Shown here: piece by piece, positions 11,882 through 22,140 of the stretch | Numbering within the stretch: position 1 is the stretch's first letter | Layout of the letters: every line of letters begins with the position of its first letter | Origin: Laccaria trichodermophora | Lineage: Eukaryota > Basidiomycota > Agaricomycetes > Agaricales > Hydnangiaceae | Direction of reading: 5' to 3' | Length of the DNA: 64,000 nucleotides | NCBI GenBank assembly: GCA_018417955.1 | Contig: JACTVC010000041.1 | Location: 1-64,000 of the forward strand | Notes under the pieces: model-generated | Seen by the model: only the letters and a program-made list of their open reading frames with translations | What the model was told of the DNA's origin: nothing | Databases searched by the model: none | Translations under genes and position numbers: made by a program

Positions 11882-12325
11882 ACAAATCCAGATGTTTTGT
11901 TGGCTGCATTTTCGGAGCAGTGATGTTCACCAAGTTAATCACAAATCCAGACATTTTTCAGCTGCATTTTCGGGTACTTGAAGTACTAAATTTCGGACAT
12001 TGGAGCATTCCATGAGGGTTGTCTGGACCCTGTCGAAATTACATCCAAAATTTCGGACATTGGTGCAGTCTACGGGGATCATTATATCCAGATGGAAGTA
12101 ACTTAAAAGATTTCAGACTTCAGAGCATTCCACGGGGGGTTGTCTGGTCCATGTCAAAATTACATCCAAAACTTCGGACACTGTTGCACTAATACAAATC
12201 TGGATGTTTTTTCAGCCGCATTTTTGGATCAGTGATGTTCACCAAGTTAATCACAAATCTGGACATTTTTTCAGCTGCATTTTCAGGGCAATGACATTCA
12301 GCATGTTGAATACAAATCCAGATGT
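11340..12325. repeat. Higher-order satellite, right arm (inverted)
   Basis: Reverse-complement copies of the left satellite: ACATCCGAAATTTCGGACATT, CCGGATGTTTTTTCGGCCGC and related motifs. To 11,881 it mirrors 8,637-9,180 almost exactly; from about 11,850 outward it matches instead the units around 8,190 and below, meaning one arm has lost or gained about 0.4 kb. It ends abruptly at about 12,325, where a different minisatellite starts. Confidence 0.8.
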
Positions 12326-13560
12326 TCATGTCCATGGAGCTCTAGCTGGTGGCCCCCAGATGTAACAGACCAATGGGCTTAACAAATGGTGTGGCCCATG
12401 GGTGCCACAGAAGACCTGTTGGCCCATGGGTCCAACAGCAACAATGGGTGTCCACAGATGTAACAGAGTGGTAGGTAATCCGTCAGTCCACAGATAAAGA
12501 ATTGCTGGTCCACAGGGGTAACAGAACAAGAGCAGGTCTGCAGATGAGAGTGCAGCCCGCAGGTGTAATGGAACAAGAGCTCGGCTGTGCATGTAATGGC
12601 ACAATTGCTGGTCCACAGGTGTAATGGAATAACGGTCTGTGAATGTAAAGGCACAATTGTTGGTCCATTTTGCAGGCCAGCTGCAAACGTGGCCCACAGG
12701 TGGGGGGCTGATGGAAGAGGGCCTATTGTTTAAGGACCAGCAGGTGGACCATGAGTGTCCGCCGATGTAACGGAGCGGTAGGTAATCCATCGGTCTGCAG
12801 ATAAAAGACTTGTTGGTCCACAGGGGTAACAGAACAAGAGCAGGTCCGCGGATGAGAGTGCAGCCCATGGGTGTACTGGAACAAGAGCTCATCCACGGAT
12901 GTAATGGCACTATTGCTGGTCCACAGGTGTAACAGAATAACAGTCTGTGAATGTAAAGGCACAATTGTTGGTCCATTTTGCAGGCCAGCTTCAAACGTGG
13001 CCCACAGGTGGGGGGCTGATGGAAGAGGGCCAATTGGTCAAGGAGCAGCAGGTGGTCCGTGGGTGGCCACACATGTAATGGAGCAGCAGGTAATCCATGG
13101 GTGTAATCAGAGACCCATGGGGGAGCCACAAATGGTCTGTGGCTGTAATTGGAAACCCGCAGGCCAAATGGAAGAAGGTTCCACAGGTCTAAGGGAACAA
13201 GAGCTGGACATCGTGGGTGTAATGGAATAAGATACTGCAGGTGTAATGGACCTATTGTTGACCCATGGGGTAACAGAACATAATCTGGCCTGTGTGGTAA
13301 CCCACAGGGCTAATGGAACAAGAGCTGCCCTGTGGGGGTAATGAACAACAGCCAGCCCAAGGGTGTAATGGATCAATTGTTGATCTGTGGGGGTAACAGA
13401 ACATGATCTGGCCTGTGTGGCAACCTGCAGGGGTAATGGAACACGAGCTACCCTGGGTAACTGCACAATAGCCAACCTGTGGGTGTAATTGCACAATTGT
13501 GCAGCCATGGGTCCAATGGAACAGGAGCGGACCTGTGGGTTTACCAGACCAAAGCCCACA
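12326..13560. repeat. GTAATGGAACAAGAGCTG-type minisatellite
   Basis: Degenerate ~27-30 base monomers of the form GGTCCACAGGTGTAATGGAAC plus AAGAGC. A ~306-base block is duplicated: 12,472-12,720 is nearly the same as 12,780-13,030, sharing GGTAATCC(G/A)TC, GTGAATGTAAAGGCACAATT and CAAACGTGGCCCACAGGTG. The long minus-strand open frame over 12,326-13,129 is a by-product: its peptide simply repeats CGPA/PLH(L/P)WT motifs. No gene called. Confidence 0.85.
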
Positions 13561-13987
13561 CCCACAAAATTCAAATAATCATTGGGCTAACCTATGAACT
13601 ATAGCTTATATCATGGCATGGGCCCAACTTACAAGCCATAGCATTGAAATTTTACCATTGGGCCCAACATGTTTCCTTAACAAATACCTTACATTAGGCC
13701 CAACCATCTCCCTTAATGATTTCCCTTCATTGGGCCCAACTATCAATGGTACCTTGATACCATCATATATCAATGGCCAAAATTACCCCCATTTAAGCCA
13801 TGTGGCCAATCTATAAACCCTTAGCTTGGACTGTGGCACCGTCATTGGGCCCAACAATCAAATATACATATTGTCATGTTGTTGGGCCAATGTATAGTAT
13901 CATAATGTCTTTGTAATTGGGCCCATTGGGGTAGCCCTATGACTTATTGGGACAATTGTCAATTTCTATTGTTATGGTTCCATAGCA

Positions 13988-14661
13988 TATCTACTGAATG
14001 CCCTGACCAATCCCATCCACATCCATGACCTGCACCTCCACCATGATGGGCCTCTCCGAGTTCAGATCTGTGGCCACACTGACAGCACAAGAATTCTGTG
14101 CAAGTACCAGCAGGTCCACCATTGTCTTGATGGTTGTCGATTTTAAAGGGGGTGGTGGTGGGCGCTGCATCTGCAATTGAGGTTGTACCGGTGTCCTCGC
14201 GAACGAAGAAGGGAAATGGAACGGTTTGAGCCAAAGCTGTGTATGTAGGTTAGGGTTAGCAGAGTGGGATTGTTGTTTGTGTATTTCTGTCAGCTGAGGG
14301 AAGGGGTCAGAGGATGTCAAGGGTGTTCATGATGGGATGGACCTGTTCATGCTTCAAAGCTTCAACTCTAGCTGGAATGTCATGTGATCAGATAAGTGTC
14401 TGAGATTTTTGCTAATACACCATCATGAAGTTCACCAGCATTCTGTACTGCCTGCAGAACAAAATCCAACAGCTGCACAGCAGAGCCTTTCATGGTCAGT
14501 CAATTGCAATATGATCATCTGTTATTGTTGGCTTCTATTGTAATAACTGAATAGGCATCCACTCTGCTCAGACCTCTGATTGGGACTTGACCAAGCATTG
14601 TCGACGACTTTAAAGTATGTAAAACCACCAATTCCGATCCCACATTGACTTCTTTTTCATC
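13988..14661. other. Unassigned sequence right of the CACTA-like element
   Basis: No gene recognised. Short frames on both strands (for example minus 13,991-14,320) are Pro/Thr-rich and without known motif. This is the right flank of the 8-kb element and may be the continuation of the sequence interrupted at 5,974. Confidence 0.3.
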
Positions 14662-15886
14662 ATGCCTCCAGTCCGAAGCACATCACCCACTGCTTTCCTC
14701 ATCACCAACAGGGATCCCGAGCTGAAGAATATATGCAAGACAGCAGCTCAGCGACTTAACAACCTATGAATCCGCAGAATATTAGAGCAGCTAGCCATGA
14801 CTCCCCCATCATCGCAAACCCCTCACCATTACGACCACCCTGTTACTCAACCACTTCTTAATGTCAGCAAAACAAACCTTTTTGATGTGGGTAGATGGTA
14901 TCAATGAGTTAGTAACCTTTTCCGACTCCTACATGACCAAGTATTGATTCTATTTACTTTTGTAGTGTGATCAATCTTCTCTGAAGTGTAAAAACTTACC
15001 CTCATATCACCTTACCTACCACCTTCCTTCTGATATTCTTTTCGACAATGATCCTCTCATGACCTACTTTGTTATCCATGAGGGACTCTCACCTGTCAAT
15101 GAGAGAGCATCAATGAGCACCGGGGGGAGGGAAAAAACTGCTGGTCATAGTCGGCTCAAACGCATCTGTGATCGCATGCTCAATGGGCCTATCCCTCAGA
15201 TCAACAATGTACCTTTACCCTCATCTCCACCTGCCTCTCACACACTCAGCAAGCCTATTCCTCACAACAACAATATACCACCACCACCACTCTTAATTTT
15301 TCCAACTACCTCCCTTACTCCGCAGCCTTTTCCCCTGAGCCCTTTGTCAGCACACTCATCAGCAACACCACCATTCAACATTTGTGAGGCGTCGACTTCT
15401 CAAGCACTTCTCGCACCAGCCACTGGCACCAAAGAGAATCCTTACATTATTGGTGGAAGTTCTCAGGATGGTTCCAGTCAAGGCGTCGAAAAGGAAGAGG
15501 TATTGTTTCTTATCTGGATCGAGGTCAGTCAGGTCCCACACTGATATTACAATTTTCACTGATTCACTGTGTAGGACTGATCCTGCTACATTGAAGTTGT
15601 TGTTGAAGTCAATGCTCACTCATACTTCAAGCTCACACAGTTTAAGGTCGAACTTGGCATAAGAGGTGTGGAAATCATGAACAATATCAAATGTTATGAC
15701 CCAGGAACGAAGACCTGGCATGCCCTACTCTGGAACACCACAGAGTTTGGTCCTGCCGCTGCTGGAGATGCATATCTCATTCACTATGTTGGTGTCGATA
15801 CCTCATTTGATATGAGCACTGCTCTCGCTCGTGCATTCCCTCCCCTCCCAGCCGTTGATCGCAAGGGGAAGCACCAAGCCTATTAA
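14662..15886 (+). pseudogene. Decayed multi-exon gene of unknown function
   Basis: A start codon at 14,662 opens a frame (MPPVRSTSPTAFLITNRDPE...) that is stopped by an in-frame TGA at 14,767, after which the same frame continues (IRRILEQLAM...). A plausible intron (about 14,887-14,967, donor GTGGGT, acceptor TTTTGTAG) joins to a Pro/Ser-rich exon with LMTYFVIHEGLSPVNERA, ending near 15,500 at a GTATTG donor. The next exon begins GAC TGA TCC TGC TAC ATT GAA: a second TGA, then VVVEVNAHSYFKLTQFKVEL and a long open stretch to the stop at 15,884. Both stops are compatible with CGA to TGA changes. I do not recognise the family; the N-terminal layout resembles unnamed mushroom proteins linked to repeats. 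Confidence 0.45.
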
Positions 15887-16119
15887 TTCTTTTTCATTTT
15901 GTTCCCATATGTCTCACACCTATGATAGTAGCCACCATTATAGTACTAGTACTTACTTGATGTTCAGCTTACAATGAATTGGTTTTCCAGTTCACGGATA
16001 TCCATATTTACATGTGTTTACCAAAGATATCTCAGCACCAGTACAGATTATGGCCTTGTCCTTCATTCCCCATGTGATCAACGACTGCATATGGTTCTTG
16101 GGTCTTTGGAATACCCGAG

Positions 16120-16375
16120 AGGTGCAGATGGCTTGGTGACTGTTTATTGTGCTCTTGGGTGGCTTGGGCCTTGAGAATCCACAGCGTGGTGGTTGCGTGG
16201 TGGCCATGGCTCGCTATTGTCATGTCTGGGTGACAATGCCACCATGGCTTGGGCCTTCAAAATCCACAGAGAGTCATGGATGGCCATCGTTGACCAAGGC
16301 TTGGGCCTTCAAAAGCAATGAAGAGTCATGGATGGCCATCGGTGGCTGGAGGGTCACAACAAAATCTCGCTCACT
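16120..16375. repeat. Short tandem repeat GGCTTGGGCCTTCAAAA
   Basis: The block GGCTTGGGCCTT(C/G)A(A/G)AA...AGTCATGGATGGCCATCG is repeated two to three times with a period of about 60 bases (16,150-16,345). It sits directly before the first recognisable exon of the next gene and obscures where that gene starts. Confidence 0.6.
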
Positions 16376-18367
16376 TTCTAGACACCCCCTTCACATTCTC
16401 CCAACAACAGAATGTTTACCCCATTTTTGTAAAGCAGTTTAACTCGAGTGGTGAGGGCAGCCCCAACCTTGACTCCTTGAAGACGGTACTATTCTTCATT
16501 TCTAAGCAAAACATTTTTCTGATTACCCTACAATATTAGGTGATAGTCAAATGGTTTCAAAACCATGTGAAATCAGCTAAATCAGTCCAGGTGGTTCCAG
16601 ACGTGCTTCCTGCTTCTTCAAAACCTCCTCATGCCACAAATCCCATGACCCTTTTTGCCAAAGACCATGCCTCTGACATCAAAGCCATGATTACAGAGGA
16701 GCGCACCAAAAACAGGACAATGCCACAGGAGGGCAACCTTCCTGGGTATTGTAAATTCACCACCGAACTGTTCAATGCACTTGACGACCAGGAGAAAGCA
16801 AGGTATGAGGCTGAATCAAAGGACTACAATGCCAGGTGCAAACAATTACCTGACATCAACCACATCAACAAGTACGTTCTTGCAATCGCCTCGTGTGCTT
16901 ATTTTGATTCGCTTTAAAGAAATCAGGAGACCATCATCATTCAAACAATGAAGTCTCTTCATTCTTTATGTGGCAAGGACTGGGGACAAATGGGTGATGT
17001 CGCATTTTTTGTACAGGGAGCTTTTCGTGATGCAAATGAAAAGATTCAAACCCTCAAGTGCGTTTTATACTCATCATCAAATTCATCACTCATGCTCATT
17101 GCTCTCCAGTGTCTCCATGTCAGAGAATCCACAAACTACCTCCTTCTCTGCAAGCATCAGGGACTTTGACACAATGATGTGCAAGCCATTCAAGAAATGG
17201 GCACAGAGCGTTCTACCAGGTACCATCATTTTTGGACTTGATTTCATTCACTGCTGACTAACGCAAACATTGCCAGATATTACATTGGACACAGAGCCTT
17301 CAGGACTTTCATTGTCCATGCTGCCTACTCTCAAGATTATGCAAGCTTCTGATGGCTCTCCAATCTTTCCCAAGCTTGATGACGTTGAGATGCTTCCTCT
17401 GAAGGTGGCGAAATTACTTCTCAATGAGTACCTCAATGTCACATGGAGTGCGTCTTCCATTTCTGTTCGAGATTCTTTAGATTTAATCTTTCTGATAGAC
17501 AATGCTCTACCAAATGTCGAGGGTGGTCTGAACATTCCGCTCCCATGGGGGTTACTGGTGGAACCTCAACATCATACAAATCTCATGCCAAACGCCGATC
17601 GGCTCACGGCTTTCAAATCACTCTGTCCAACTGATCTAACATCCGATGAAATCTATTCACTTGTTACTCTCATTCTTAACACTCCGAAAGACGATAAACC
17701 CTTGATTTCCTTCTGCGTTGACAATGATTTGATTCAAACTCTCACAGTTGGCGATGATGAGATCCATGAACTGCCTGATCCCCTGGAGCATGCAAACATG
17801 GAGGAGTCAAAGAAATTGAAGGGGAAAGACAAGAGAAGAAAGAAGTTGAAGGCAAGCATCAACTTTTCCCCTCCAATTCTCATCAATCGTATGGCCTCTG
17901 CATCGTCTCAAGGTCCCTCATCCAAAACGAATTCTACTTCACCTAGCAATCCATCCAATCTTGCTCAATCCGATCAATCTAATCCTACAACTAATCCAGC
18001 TGATCCCATGATCACTGATCCTGTGACTTATCCTGTCGATCCTGCGATTTCTAACGCTACAAACCATCCTGTCAAGCCGACCATGTCCAATCCTACAAAT
18101 CATCCTGTCGAGCCGACTGGACCCAATCCTGCAAATCATCCTGCTAATCCAACAGCATCCAATCATTCAACAAACCATCCAAAGCCTTCTAATCCTATGA
18201 ATAATCCAGTCGATCTGACTCCATCCAATCCGGGTGCAGAGCCAGTATCCAAGGCACCTAGATGGACCACTCAGAAGTGCAAAGCGACAAGCTCAGTTCC
18301 CATGGGGATAGCTACCAAAATGCCTGCAGCGATCGGACCGGACAGACATCCTTTAAAGCGAAAGTGA
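16318..18367 (+). CDS. Multi-exon protein of unknown function with Asn/Pro-rich tail
   Basis: Five exons fit with phase-consistent GT-AG introns: (start uncertain)-16,485, 16,540-16,871, 16,920-17,057, 17,110-17,219 and 17,277-18,367 (TGA). I chose 16,318 as a conservative left limit because a tandem repeat precedes it; the true start is not located. The second exon begins VIVKWFQNH, a tryptophan-phenylalanine-Asn-His pattern I recall near the N-terminus of many unnamed mushroom proteins, then a charged helical part (CKFTTELFNALDDQEKARYE) that vaguely resembles an HMG-box helix. The fifth exon carries a KKLKGKDKRRKKLK basic stretch, a possible nuclear signal, and a C-terminal tail of repeated NP(A/T)NHP(V/A) units. 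No stop or frameshift is seen in these exons. Function unknown. Confidence 0.6.
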
Positions 18368-18499
18368 GTTGTATCACTGAGTTTTCTATTCTTCCTTGTA
18401 GTTGACAAATGTTTATAATAGACCAGGTTGGGAGTATGTTCCTGTGTTTCCCCAGTAGTCATTGGACTCAAAACACAAGTAAGATTATCCACCGTCATT

Positions 18500-18850
18500 T
18501 TAGTAGGATTAGATTAACCAAAAACACACACTCTAGGATTGAGGGGAGGCCAGAATCTCAAATAAGGAGTATATAAATGATAGGATGGTTGAGATAGGAT
18601 TGGTAGAGTAGGATTGGATTGGTAGGATAGGATTATTAGTAGTAGTGTCAGAGGGGAAATGGAGAGAAGGAATAGGGATGTAAGTAAATGATAGGATGGT
18701 TGGGATAGGATTGGTAGAGTAAGGTCAGATTGGTGGAGTAGGATCATTAGGGTTGAGGAGGAGGAGGGGAGGCAGGGGAGTAAATAATAAGGATAGGCTC
18801 AATCCTATCGTCTGTAGTAAATGTGGATAGGATTAAGAGTATGAGCTGAT
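18500..18850. repeat. GATAGGATTGGTAGAGTAGGATT minisatellite
   Basis: Degenerate tandem repeats of GGATAGGATTGGTAGAGTAGG with blocks recurring at 18,577-18,640 and 18,688-18,750. Purine-rich on the plus strand, no coding potential. Confidence 0.75.
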
Positions 18851-19224
18851 ATCCCTGGTCAGTACTTTACCCTCCCCCACAGATTCCACATGGACTCCAC
18901 ATGGACTCCATGGATCCATCTGGACTCCATCTGGACTCCACCCAGGAAGGACCTCACCCTACATTTTTGCTGAAAATCCATCTGGACTCCACATGGACTC
19001 CACCTGGAATCCAAGTGGCTTCCAGATGGATTCAATCAGAGTTCCAACATGGACTCTGCCTTGCACAAATTATAAAAAAATCCCAACTTTAGCCAGATGT
19101 CATATGACTTAATCTAACTCAGACCTTATGTTCAATCCTAAGAATTCCTTATGATATTTGTATTTGAACAAAGAAAATTCAAGTGTATTTATTGAATAGA
19201 ACTAAATACATGTATTTCACTACT

Positions 19225-19440
19225 TCAAATGGAGAAGGGAGGAAGTGATAGAGAGAGGGAGGGGAAGAGAGTGATGGAGGGGAAGGAATTGATGAAGGGG
19301 GGAGGGAGTGATGGAGGGGAAGGGGAGGGAGTGATAGAGGGGAGGGAGTGGTGGAGGGGAGGGAGTGGTGGAGGGAGGGAGGGAAGGGGGGGTGAGGGAG
19401 GGAATGGAGGGGTGAGGGAGGGAATGGAGGGGGGAGACAA
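19225..19440. repeat. GGAGGGAGTGRTGGAGG purine tract
   Basis: About 215 bases made almost only of G and A on the plus strand, in GGGAGGGAGTGATGGAGGGGA-like units. Such mirror-like polypurine tracts can form triplex or G-quadruplex structures in vitro. Open frames here are Gly/Glu-rich by composition and not called. Confidence 0.8.
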
Positions 19441-19479
19441 TAGTGAGGACTCACCATGAATGTGGACACATCGTAGACG

Positions 19480-20060
19480 TCGACATGGGTCATAGATGTC
19501 GACACAGGTTGTTGATGCGTCATGGATGTGGATGCGGGCCGTTGAGGTGTCATGGACATTGACGTGGGCGGTTGTCATGTCATTGACATGGGTCGTCGCA
19601 TCATCGTCGTCATGGGTCATGGCCGCGTCGTCGTCATGGGTCGTGATTGGGTTGTGGTTGACATGGGTCGTGGCCGCATCATTGATGTGGGTCGTGGCCG
19701 CGTTGTCGTCATGGGTCGTCGTCGCGTTGTGGTTGACATGGGTCGTGGTCGTGTCATGGTCGACGTGGGTTGTGGTCACGCCTGGATGTTGACACGGGCC
19801 ATTGTCATGTTGTTGATGTGGGTCGTCGTTGCGTTGTCGTTGACATGGGTCGTCGTCATGTCGTCGTTGACATGAGTCGTGGCCACGTCATCATCATGGG
19901 TCATTGTCGCATTGTCATTGATGTGGGTTGTGGCCATGTCATTGTTGTGGGTTGTGGCACTGTCATTGTTGTGGGTCGTGGTTGTGTCGTTGTCGACATG
20001 GGTCGTGGTCGCGTCGTGCTCCTGGGTGATTGTCACTTGGCTGGTTGTCATGTCGTTGTC
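19480..20060. repeat. CATGGGTCGTGGTCGCGTCGTTGTC minisatellite
   Basis: Degenerate 15-30 base units based on GACATGGGTCGTGGTCGCGTCGT fill almost 600 bases. On the plus strand they encode VDMGRGRV-like repeats, on the minus strand HVDHDTTTTH-like repeats. All frames stay open because the unit length is often a multiple of three; the reading is compositional rather than evidence of a protein. CpG-rich, in contrast to the AT-rich flanks. Confidence 0.8.
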
Positions 20061-20369
20061 GTCGCTTTGTGCTGTGGATGGGTGGAGTCATGGTGATGTG
20101 GCATCGACACGTTGTTGGGGGATTGTCATCGTCGGGGGTCGTTGGTGTGGGCAGTGTTAGTCGTGGGCAGTCGTCAACTGCAGTGGACAGTGTCGGCCTG
20201 GGCGATGTGCTGAGTGAGGGGGGCTTGTCGTGAGGGATGGTGGTTGGATGGTGGTGGTTGAGGAACAAGATGCGCAAATAATAAGCAAACACCATGCACA
20301 TGTGTTGAACGTGCGGAATGTGCCAAGCGACGTGGCCATATAGATCACTAGTTGGCCTTAGCTTTTAAA

Positions 20370-20480
20370 GGCCTTGTGGTTCAATGGCTAATTGTCTAGC
20401 TATTATCTTTAACTCTGTCCATGAGCTCCTGGGTTCATTTCTAGTCATGCACTTTCATTTTTTTTATATAATAAATAAAG
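20370..20480 (+). repeat. tRNA-derived SINE-like segment
   Basis: TGGTTCAATGG (20,377-20,387) fits the pol III A-box consensus TRGYNNARNNG, and GGTTCATTTC (20,432-20,441) fits the B-box GWTCRANNC in all but one position; the spacing of about 50 bases is normal. A T-rich tail (CATTTTTTTTATATAATAAATAAAG) follows. It does not fold as a full tRNA by eye, so I read it as a tRNA-derived SINE or tRNA pseudogene nested in the surrounding element. Confidence 0.5.
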
Positions 20481-21160
20481 TAAGGCAATTAATCCACATG
20501 GATTCCAGATGGAGTCTCACTGGGTGAATTCATATAACCCTGTGTTCCGAGGTGGAGTCCATGTTGGAGTCCATGTTGTCCACATGGAGCAACTGGACTC
20601 CAACTGGACTCCAGATGGATTCTAGACAAAAAATTGGCTGGGTTACCACCAAAAAAAAATTGTCTAAAATCCACCTGGACTCCAGGTGGATACATGGAGT
20701 CCATCTGGAGTCCACATGGAATCTGTGGGGGAGAGTAAAGTCCTCTCCCCAGTCTTCAAGTTCCATACCACTCTGTTGGGCATATGCTACAATTAGGTAA
20801 GTGAGGCAAGGGGGTGCCTGCCTGGGAATCCTGTACTGGGACCTGGTTAGTTAGTCCAGCTGTGGGCTGTGAAAAAAAAAAAAGGACACCTTGGGCAGAG
20901 GGCCTTGTATCATTGAATTGAGTACCTTGTAACATAATATAGTAACTACAGAATGTACTGGGAGGAATCCAGCTCCAATAGAGGCCATAAAACACCAGAA
21001 AAATGGGTGATATTAAGATATTCATTAATTTCCTGCCATATTTGTCATTATCAAATTACATTGAATCTACACACCCAGCAAACTACTTTACCATTGACTG
21101 ATGACATGAACAATATCCAAAAATCTACAGCATGTCTCAAACATTTTATGTATAACAGGG

Positions 21161-21260
21161 AAAATTGATGCTGCACTTGATGCAGAGGGCTTTGCAACCT
21201 GTCCAGATTGTGGTAGCCATGTATCCTCAAATGCAAACAAGCTTGTGAGACACACTGGGT
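21161..21260 (+). other. Isolated exon-like zinc-finger fragment
   Basis: Between an acceptor TATAACAG and a donor GTAAGTAC a 100-base open stretch reads GKIDAALDAEGFATCPDCGS then HVSSNANKLVRHTG. It contains C-x2-C and R-H motifs like a C2H2/C2HC finger. I could not connect it to neighbouring exons; it may be a remnant of a transposon-encoded protein. Confidence 0.35.
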
Positions 21261-21769
21261 AAGTACTATCATTGTATTATGAGAACTCAGTGATTTTCCA
21301 ACTCATGTTATATGTCGGAAAATCCGAGAAAAACCTAGATGTGCCAATATGGTGCTCATATGTGCACATCAGGTCATCAGTATTTCGGGATGTATTTCAG
21401 CCACAGAACGTGCATATGGGTGTGATAGACCCCCTCGCTTGGGTCACTGTTGTCAAACATTTTAGTACTGAGGGTGTGTGTTAGTAGTTATTCTTTCTGG
21501 TAAAACATTGAAGCACAGAGAAGAACTTACCCTGGTTGTCAGGTTGACGAACTATGATCTGGGAGCAGAATCTTTTCCAGATTTCGAGCATAACATTTAG
21601 ATCTCACACCAAACAGAACATTAAATCAATGCATTTGAGCTGGGTGTGCACTACATAATGGCAGATACTAGACTGGTGTTGCCTCACTGCCAGCTCTTGT
21701 AGAATCTGAACAGACCTGACCTGTCGTCTGAGCCACCTCTGACGAACAGCATCCTGAGTTCAGCGACGT

Positions 21770-22140
21770 TTACGGTTTGGGCTGATGGGTGGAGTTGTTG
21801 TCCTCGTTGTCGATGATATCTATGTTTGGGTGATGGGTGGAGTTGTCGTCCTCGTCATTGTTGATATCCGCAAACTTGCAATTGAGATGATTCAATTTGG
21901 CTCGGGTGTAGAAGACAAGGGAGAGAAAGAAGCGAGACTCACGTCCAAAGAAACTAACAACATTGAACAGGCGCTTGAGCTCACCCATGGCTGGGTTCCC
22001 GAGTAAGTGGATGGAGACAAGTTTCGCATTGTATAGACTCTTGATGCCCATGAGAGCTTGAATGAAGAGGGGTTGTGTGAATTTGGAGTAGAGGTGCATG
22101 CCGGCTATTGGCATTGCGATGCCAAGTACACTGAGCGAAG
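21770..22140 (-). pseudogene. PHO88: Pho88/SND3-like C-terminal exon, probably truncated gene
   Basis: Minus-strand frame reads SLSVLGIAMPIAGMHLYSKF then TQPLFIQALMGIKSLYNAKL and VSIHLLGNPAMGELKRLF. This matches the conserved part of Pho88/SND3, an ER membrane protein of the SRP-independent targeting route (known family pattern: MHLYFKYTxPLxIQ...VKIHxxGKPAxGDLKRPF). A good acceptor precedes it (CTCCACAG at 22,141-22,148). Upstream, 22,300-22,400 has only a short possible exon (SALSMNPSQADLFKPE) that does not splice in frame, and the N-terminal membrane part is not found. After KRLF the sequence leaves the family and ends in an Asp/Asn-rich tail with a duplicated HHPNIDI-like unit (minus strand). 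I read it as a broken copy. Confidence 0.55.

Larger units (their letters stand above)
5975..13987. mobile_element. 8-kb CACTA-like element with long terminal inverted repeats
   Basis: The left end starts CACTATAGTACCATAACAAT and continues for about 70 bases (to ~6,046) as the inverted copy of 13,916-13,987; the outermost bases of the right copy read TGCTATGG..., one or two changes from a perfect CACTA end. Subterminal TTGGGCCCAA/GGCCCAAT motifs recur inside both ends (6,035-6,210 and 13,580-13,925), as in CACTA elements where they bind transposase. Flanking trinucleotides are TGT and TAT, so a 3-base duplication is not exact. No transposase gene is present; the interior is satellite, palindrome and minisatellite. 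It must be non-autonomous. Confidence 0.7.
18864..20741. mobile_element. Element with ACTTTACYCTCCCCCACAGA terminal inverted repeats
   Basis: The left end ACTTTACCCTCCCCCACAGA TTCCA (18,864-18,888) is matched by the inverted right end ACTTTACTCTCCCCCACAGA TTCCA (20,717-20,741). Subterminal TGGACTCCA repeats flank both ends in mirrored arrangement (18,890-19,045 and 20,490-20,715). I could not define a target duplication. The interior is low-complexity DNA plus a tRNA-like segment; there is no transposase. Confidence 0.7.

Noticed and set aside
12326..13129. 267-codon minus-strand open frame
   Set aside because: It lies wholly in a degenerate minisatellite, its peptide repeats one motif, and overlapping frames on both strands stay open as well.
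19225..19779. 184-codon minus-strand His/Thr/Asp-rich frame
   Set aside because: Product of a CATGGGTCGTGGTCG repeat and a purine tract; the composition keeps several frames open.
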